Shown here piece after piece: positions 59,842-64,000 of a stretch of 64,000 nucleotides of DNA (the first letter of the stretch is position 1; each line of letters starts with the position of its first letter). Made by a program: the position numbers and the translations under genes. Where the stretch lies: NCBI GenBank assembly GCA_964494735.1, contig CAZBSD010000005.1:1-64000 (forward strand). Reading direction: 5' to 3'. Source of the stretch: PHAA01 sp964494735. GTDB lineage: Bacteria; Bacillota; Syntrophomonadia; Syntrophomonadales; Syntrophomonadaceae. The notes beneath the pieces were generated by a model. The model was not told where the DNA came from, ran no database searches, and saw nothing but the letters and a program-made list of their open reading frames with translations.

Positions 59842-60695
59842 ACGCCATCCTTAATTATTCTTTCCTGCAGCATGCCCTGCTGGCCGCCCTGTTGTCGTCC
59901 ATAGCCTGCGGAATTATGGGCACCATCATAATAGAGAAGCGCTTGGTGATGATGAGCGGAGGAATTGCCCATACCGCCTTTGGAGGAATTGGTCTGGGCT
60001 ATTACCTGAATATCGAGCCTATCATCGGGGCTTTGGCTTTCTCTTCTGTTTCATCGCTGGGAATAGCCTTGTTGAAGCGTAATTCCCATACCAATTCCGA
60101 TGTATTGGTAGGAATGTTCTGGCCGCTGGGGATGGCTTTGGGTATACTCTTCATTTCATTCACACCCGGTTATCCCCCCGATATGACGTCTTACCTGTTC
60201 GGCGACATCCTCACCGTTTCCCGCTCCGACTTGCTCTTTATGCTGGGTCTGAATGCGATTATCCTGGTTACTGTAGCTGCGTTCTATGATTTAATCGCTG
60301 TTTACCTGTTCGACGAGGAATTCGGCACCGCGTTAGGCCTCAATATGACCTTCATCGATTACCTGACCTTTTTTATGATTGGTTTGACGGTAGTTGTGAT
60401 AATCCGGGTAATCGGGATAATCCTGATCCTGGCCCTATTATGTGTCCCCCCGGCTATCGCCCGTATGTACACCCATAACCTTAAAAAAATGATGGTGGTC
60501 TCCATTGGCCTGGGTATCATCCTGTGCCTGCTGGGACTGTGGCTCTCATACCAACTGCAGCTGGCTTCAGGAGCGGCCATCGTTATAGTATCAGTTCTGG
60601 CTTACTTCCTGTCCGCCAGCCTGCAAAAGCTGGGTTTAAAAAATGGCGGCCGTACCAAGACTGTTAGCTTCCTACCCAGCAACCTACCGGAGTGA
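59835..60695 (+). CDS. znuB: Metal ABC transporter permease
   Basis: A 286-residue membrane protein of the ABC-3 family with eight or nine spans: IIEKRLVMMSGGIAHTAFGGIGLGYYLNI, FGDILTVSRSDL, DEEFGTALGLN and VIGIILILALLCVPPAIARMYTHNL. It pairs with the ATPase encoded just before. Confidence 0.9.
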   Translation: MLNAILNYSFLQHALLAALLSSIACGIMGTIIIEKRLVMMSGGIAHTAFGGIGLGYYLNIEPIIGALAFSSVSSLGIALLKRNSHTNSDVLVGMFWPLGMALGILFISFTPGYPPDMTSYLFGDILTVSRSDLLFMLGLNAIILVTVAAFYDLIAVYLFDEEFGTALGLNMTFIDYLTFFMIGLTVVVIIRVIGIILILALLCVPPAIARMYTHNLKKMMVVSIGLGIILCLLGLWLSYQLQLASGAAIVIVSVLAYFLSASLQKLGLKNGGRTKTVSFLPSNLPE

Positions 60696-60701
60696 GAATA
60701 C

Positions 60702-61166
60702 ATGAATATACTCGCTGACCTGGAGAAGTTCATAGCCGACCAGGGTTATAAGAGGACCCGCAACCGCACCATTCTGCTGCAGGTTCTGCTGGAGCAGACG
60801 GATTGGTGCAACGCCCGGGAAATATACTCCCATGTTTTGGCCCGGGCTCATAAAGTCGATTTCTCCACTATCTACAGGAATCTAGATATCCTGACCGCCA
60901 TCGGGCTTCTATCCCAGGTGGAGCGAGCCGACGCGGTAAAATATTATGCTCTCAACCAAGCTTCCGGGAATCACCATCACCATCACCATCTTATATGCCG
61001 GTCATGCCATCGGATCACCGAATTGAAATTCTGCCCTTTAATTCTGATGGACGCAGAGATACTGCAGGACTTTGCCGAGGTGGAATGCAAATTCGACCTC
61101 TACGGTTTCTGCCACGAGTGTCAGCAAAAAGGCAAACTGAATAACCTGGCCGAGTCCGAAGACTAA
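60702..61166 (+). CDS. Fur-family metal regulator (Zur/PerR/Fur group)
   Basis: A 154-residue regulator: YKRTRNRTILLQVLL, then AREIYSHVLARAHKVDFSTIYRNLDILTAIGLL as the winged helix, and the metal region GNHHHHHHLICRSCHRITEL with the second Cys pair CHEC near the end. Both CxxC pairs of the structural zinc site are present. It is the last gene of the importer operon, 6 nt after znuB, so it most likely represses the operon when its metal is plentiful. Zur is the best guess, but metal choice cannot be read from sequence. Confidence 0.85.
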   Translation: MNILADLEKFIADQGYKRTRNRTILLQVLLEQTDWCNAREIYSHVLARAHKVDFSTIYRNLDILTAIGLLSQVERADAVKYYALNQASGNHHHHHHLICRSCHRITELKFCPLILMDAEILQDFAEVECKFDLYGFCHECQQKGKLNNLAESED

Positions 61167-61226
61167 ATATTGCCATCTTCTGGGTCGCATACTGATGGGG
61201 CTGATGGGGATCTCAATACGGTGCTT

Positions 61227-63926
61227 TTAGAGGCGAGAGGTGGAATGGACCAGGTTTAGTCTTCCCCGCAGGGCGTAGCCAAACATGCGCCAGAAGAATT
61301 TGAATCCTGCCAGCATCAGAATTATCAGCCATTGTCCTCCGTTAAGAGGCACAGTCTTGAATATGGACTGCAGAGCGGGGACGTATAAGGCACTGAGTTG
61401 CATACTCATGGAAATTAGTACCGCGCCGATCAAATATCTGTTGCTTAGAAACCCGAGCTCAAAGGGTGAATGCCTCTCCGACCGGCATTCGAACACATAG
61501 AACAACTGCCCCAACACCAAGGTGGTGAAGGCCATACTGCGGGCCAGCCCTAATCCTTCCAGTCCGTTAACACGCGCCCAGGTAAATCCCAGTAAGAAAG
61601 CGGCTAGAGTTATGGCTGCTATATATGTTCCCCGTCCGAAGATTATCCAGCCCAGCCCGTGGGCAAACACGCCTTCGTTCTTGGGCCGCGGTTTTCGTGT
61701 CATTATCCCTGGTTCGGGCGCTTCCAGGCCCAGGGCCATGGCGGGCAGACCGTCGGTGACCAGGTTGACCCACAGCAACTGGATTGGCAGGAGGGGAAGA
61801 GGCAGCCCCATAAGAGAGGCAGTGAACATGACCAGCACTTCACCGATATTGCAGCCCAGCAGATAACGAATGAATTTGCGGATATTATCATAAATGGCCC
61901 GCCCTTGATACACAGCCTCAACTATGGTAGAGAAATCATCGTCAGTTAGGATCATGGCCGATGCTTCCTTACTCACCTGGGTACCGCTAATGCCCATGGC
62001 GATACCGATATCCGCTGATTTAATGGCAGGGGCATCATTTACGCCATCCCCGGTCATGGCTACCACCTGATTATTCCGTTTGAGAACGCCAACGATCCGA
62101 TTCTTATGCTGGGGGCTGACGCGAGCGAACACCCGGTTATGGATGGCTTTGTGGTAGAGGTCCTGGTCGGTGAGGTGGTCGATGTCATTCCCGCTGATGA
62201 TCTCCTGGTTCTTGCTTATACCGATCTCACGGGCGATGGCCAGGGCGGTTTGGGGATGGTCCCCGGTTATCATGATCGGTACTATACCGGCATTAAGGCA
62301 CACCCGCACTGATTTGGCGGTACCGGCCCGAGGCGGGTCGATCATCCCGCACATGCCCACTAGGACCAGTTCCCTTTCCAGGTGTTGGTCGGACATAGCC
62401 CCCCAGTCCTGGGGCAGGGCCCGATAGGCAAAGCCAAGGATGCGTAATGCTGATGCTGCCCATGTCCCCTGCATCCTTAGGAAATAGTCCCGATCTGAGG
62501 CGCTCAGTTTGACCGCCTGGCCATTTTTCATAATGTGGGAACAGGAATCAATTATGACATCAAGGGCTCCCTTGACCAGCAGGCGTGGGTTATCCGAATT
62601 CACCACTACGCTCATCATCTTGCGCTCGGAGTCGAAGGGTATTTCCCGCAGGACATCCTGGCGCTGCCGTACCCCGGCTTTGGTAGCCATGACGATCAAA
62701 GCCGCTTCGGTGGGATCACCCAGGATTTCAATTTCGCCCTTGATATCCTTGACTTCGGAATTATTGCAGGTGAGGGCTATTTCCATCAGGGTCAAAAGAC
62801 TGCCTTCTGCTTTGACTGCCTTTCGGTCTGTGTCCACTATCCCCCCTGCTGTACCATATCCCTCTCCCTGTACATTGATCATACTGTCGAAGGTGGCCGC
62901 CTTCTTGACTGTCATCTGGTTGCGGGTAAGGGTACCGGTCTTATCCGAACAGATCACAGTTGTGCATCCGAGGGTTTCAACCGCCGGCAGTTTGCGGACG
63001 ATAGCATTCCTTTTGGCCATCCGTTGAACACCCAAGGCCAGTACCACGGTTACGATAGCCGGCAGACCTTCCGGTATGGCCGCCACCGCCAGGCTGATGC
63101 CGGCCATAAGCATGGTCATTATGTTCTCGCCCCGCGCGATCCCCAGCAAAGTGACCACTGTACACACCGCCAGACATATGACTATTAGGATCTTCCCCAG
63201 ACCATCCAGCTTGAGCTGCAGGGGGGTCATCTCATTGGCGGTGGACATCATCAGCGCGGCGATCTCACCCATCACTGTATTCATACCGGTGCCCACTACT
63301 ATCCCCCTGCCTCGGCCGCGGGTGACTGAGGTCCCCATGAAAGCCATATTGACTCTATCGGCCAGCGGGCAATCTACAGGACATATTGCGCTGGCGCGTT
63401 TTTCGACCGGGACCGACTCGCCCGTCAACGTGGATTCGTCCGTCTCCAGAGTCGATGACGAGGCTATACGCAAATCGGCCGGCACCTTGTCGCCGGATTC
63501 CAATATGACCAGATCCCCCGGTACCAATTCGGCTGCAGGAATCTTCAGGCGCCGCCCGTTCCTTATGACCCTGGCTTCCGGGGCAGCCATCTTTTTGATT
63601 TCCTCGAGGGAACGTTCGGCTCGATATTCCTGGATGAATCCCAAGACCGCATTTATGAAGACGATAGTCATGATGGTCAGGGCATCGGCCATTTCGCCAA
63701 TGATTCCCGACACTACCGTAGCTGCCAACAGGACCAACACCATGGTGTCAGTGAACTGATTAATCAATATCCGCCATGGATGGATGGGTTGGCCCATCTC
63801 CACCACATTGCTGTATTCTTGCTGACGGAGAGCCACCTGGCGATCACCCAAACCGACGTTCAGGTCGGCAGCAACGACCTCCGCTACCTCGTTTATGTCC
63901 TGGTTCCACCATTGGCTGTTGGTCAT
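61227..63926 (-). CDS. Calcium-transporting P-type ATPase (PacL/SERCA-like)
   Basis: An 899-residue P2A-type ATPase with ten predicted spans. TGES in LTGESVPVEK, M4 motif AAIPEGLPAIVTVVLALG with PEGLP, phosphorylation site CSDKTGTLTRNQMTV, hinge TGDGVNDAPAIK, and M6 LLWVNLVTDGLPAMALGLE. These fit calcium export from the cytosol. The ATG at 63926 is seven bases after GGAGG; a GTG two codons earlier is weaker. It converges with the metal-importer operon. The last 74 bp of the window hold only its upstream region. Confidence 0.9.
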   Translation of the reverse strand: MTNSQWWNQDINEVAEVVAADLNVGLGDRQVALRQQEYSNVVEMGQPIHPWRILINQFTDTMVLVLLAATVVSGIIGEMADALTIMTIVFINAVLGFIQEYRAERSLEEIKKMAAPEARVIRNGRRLKIPAAELVPGDLVILESGDKVPADLRIASSSTLETDESTLTGESVPVEKRASAICPVDCPLADRVNMAFMGTSVTRGRGRGIVVGTGMNTVMGEIAALMMSTANEMTPLQLKLDGLGKILIVICLAVCTVVTLLGIARGENIMTMLMAGISLAVAAIPEGLPAIVTVVLALGVQRMAKRNAIVRKLPAVETLGCTTVICSDKTGTLTRNQMTVKKAATFDSMINVQGEGYGTAGGIVDTDRKAVKAEGSLLTLMEIALTCNNSEVKDIKGEIEILGDPTEAALIVMATKAGVRQRQDVLREIPFDSERKMMSVVVNSDNPRLLVKGALDVIIDSCSHIMKNGQAVKLSASDRDYFLRMQGTWAASALRILGFAYRALPQDWGAMSDQHLERELVLVGMCGMIDPPRAGTAKSVRVCLNAGIVPIMITGDHPQTALAIAREIGISKNQEIISGNDIDHLTDQDLYHKAIHNRVFARVSPQHKNRIVGVLKRNNQVVAMTGDGVNDAPAIKSADIGIAMGISGTQVSKEASAMILTDDDFSTIVEAVYQGRAIYDNIRKFIRYLLGCNIGEVLVMFTASLMGLPLPLLPIQLLWVNLVTDGLPAMALGLEAPEPGIMTRKPRPKNEGVFAHGLGWIIFGRGTYIAAITLAAFLLGFTWARVNGLEGLGLARSMAFTTLVLGQLFYVFECRSERHSPFELGFLSNRYLIGAVLISMSMQLSALYVPALQSIFKTVPLNGGQWLIILMLAGFKFFWRMFGYALRGRLNLVHSTSRL

Positions 63927-64000
63927 TGTCACGCCTCCAGAATACTATCTCAGACAATATTATTCTTGGACCGGCAATAAAAGACCAAAAGGACAACCCG

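Noticed and set aside
60971..60988. Engineered His-tag in the Fur-family gene
   Set aside because: Six histidines before LICRSCH are natural in this family, where HHHH-LIC forms part of the metal-sensing region.
1..64000. tRNA, rRNA, insertion sequences or prophage genes
   Set aside because: No cloverleaf-like segment, rRNA sequence, transposase or phage structural protein was recognised on either strand.

Overview
The window reads as a chromosomal segment of an endospore-forming, Gram-positive Clostridia-type bacterium (Firmicutes). The evidence is the small acid-soluble spore protein Tlp, SpoVK, RemA, the PrpC/PrkC pair, a Gram-positive type LexA box, an agr-type peptide-signalling locus, and two gene orders typical of the phylum: miaA-hfq-spoVK-ynbB-glnA, and yicC-remA-gmk-rpoZ-coaBC-priA-def-fmt-rsmB-rlmN-prpC-prkC-rsgA-rpe. 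The lactate-oxidase-like GlcD/GlcF pair, LarA and a B12-dependent radical SAM enzyme suggest an anaerobe of the Syntrophomonas/Peptococcaceae kind, but that placement is inference. Two runs of ten Ns, inside lexA and inside metK, show that this is a draft scaffold.

Layout: (1) 1-4.4 kb, AT-rich and partly decayed: an agr-like quorum-sensing locus. It holds two near-identical AgrD-type autoinducer peptide genes flanking a secreted trypsin-like protease, a LytTR response regulator, a 42-residue agrB remnant, a Spo0B/AgrC-like kinase and a frameshifted membrane gene. (2) 4.6-9.0 kb, GC-rich: a LexA-controlled cassette of a catalytically degenerate Y-family (ImuB-like) protein, a small DUF6504-like protein and a second-type DnaE polymerase. 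(3) 9.1-14.6 kb: tlp, an sdpI/sdpR-like pair, an Imm-5-like protein, a TPM/LemA pair, DegV and a thioesterase. (4) 14.7-14.95 kb: a promoter, a 183-nt rod-shaped RNA resembling 6S RNA, and a terminator. (5) 15-24.6 kb: sirtuin, NUDIX, pssA/psd, a B12 radical SAM protein, murB, and larA divergent from glcD-glcF. (6) 24.7-41 kb: lexA, then a long leftward block of glnA, ynbB, spoVK, hfq, miaA, mutL, an HDAC-like protein, a hydantoinase-like protein, mutS, ylbF/ymcA and miaB. (7) 41-57.6 kb: the conserved translation, signalling and nucleotide block listed above, with metK inserted. (8) 57.6-57.85 kb: a scar joining the start of dapF to the end of dapL. (9) 58-61.2 kb: a metal ABC transporter with its own Fur-family regulator. 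(10) 61.2-64 kb: a calcium-type P-type ATPase.

How the genes work together: lexA and the imuB-dnaE cassette both carry SOS boxes in this window, so one regulon links them. miaA and miaB act in sequence on A37 of tRNA. def and fmt handle the N-formyl group of initiator methionine at opposite ends of translation. pssA and psd form phosphatidylethanolamine. prpC and prkC form a phosphorylation switch. The agr locus is the most unusual part: signal genes, sensor and regulator are recognisable, but the peptide-processing protease AgrB is cut to its first 42 residues.
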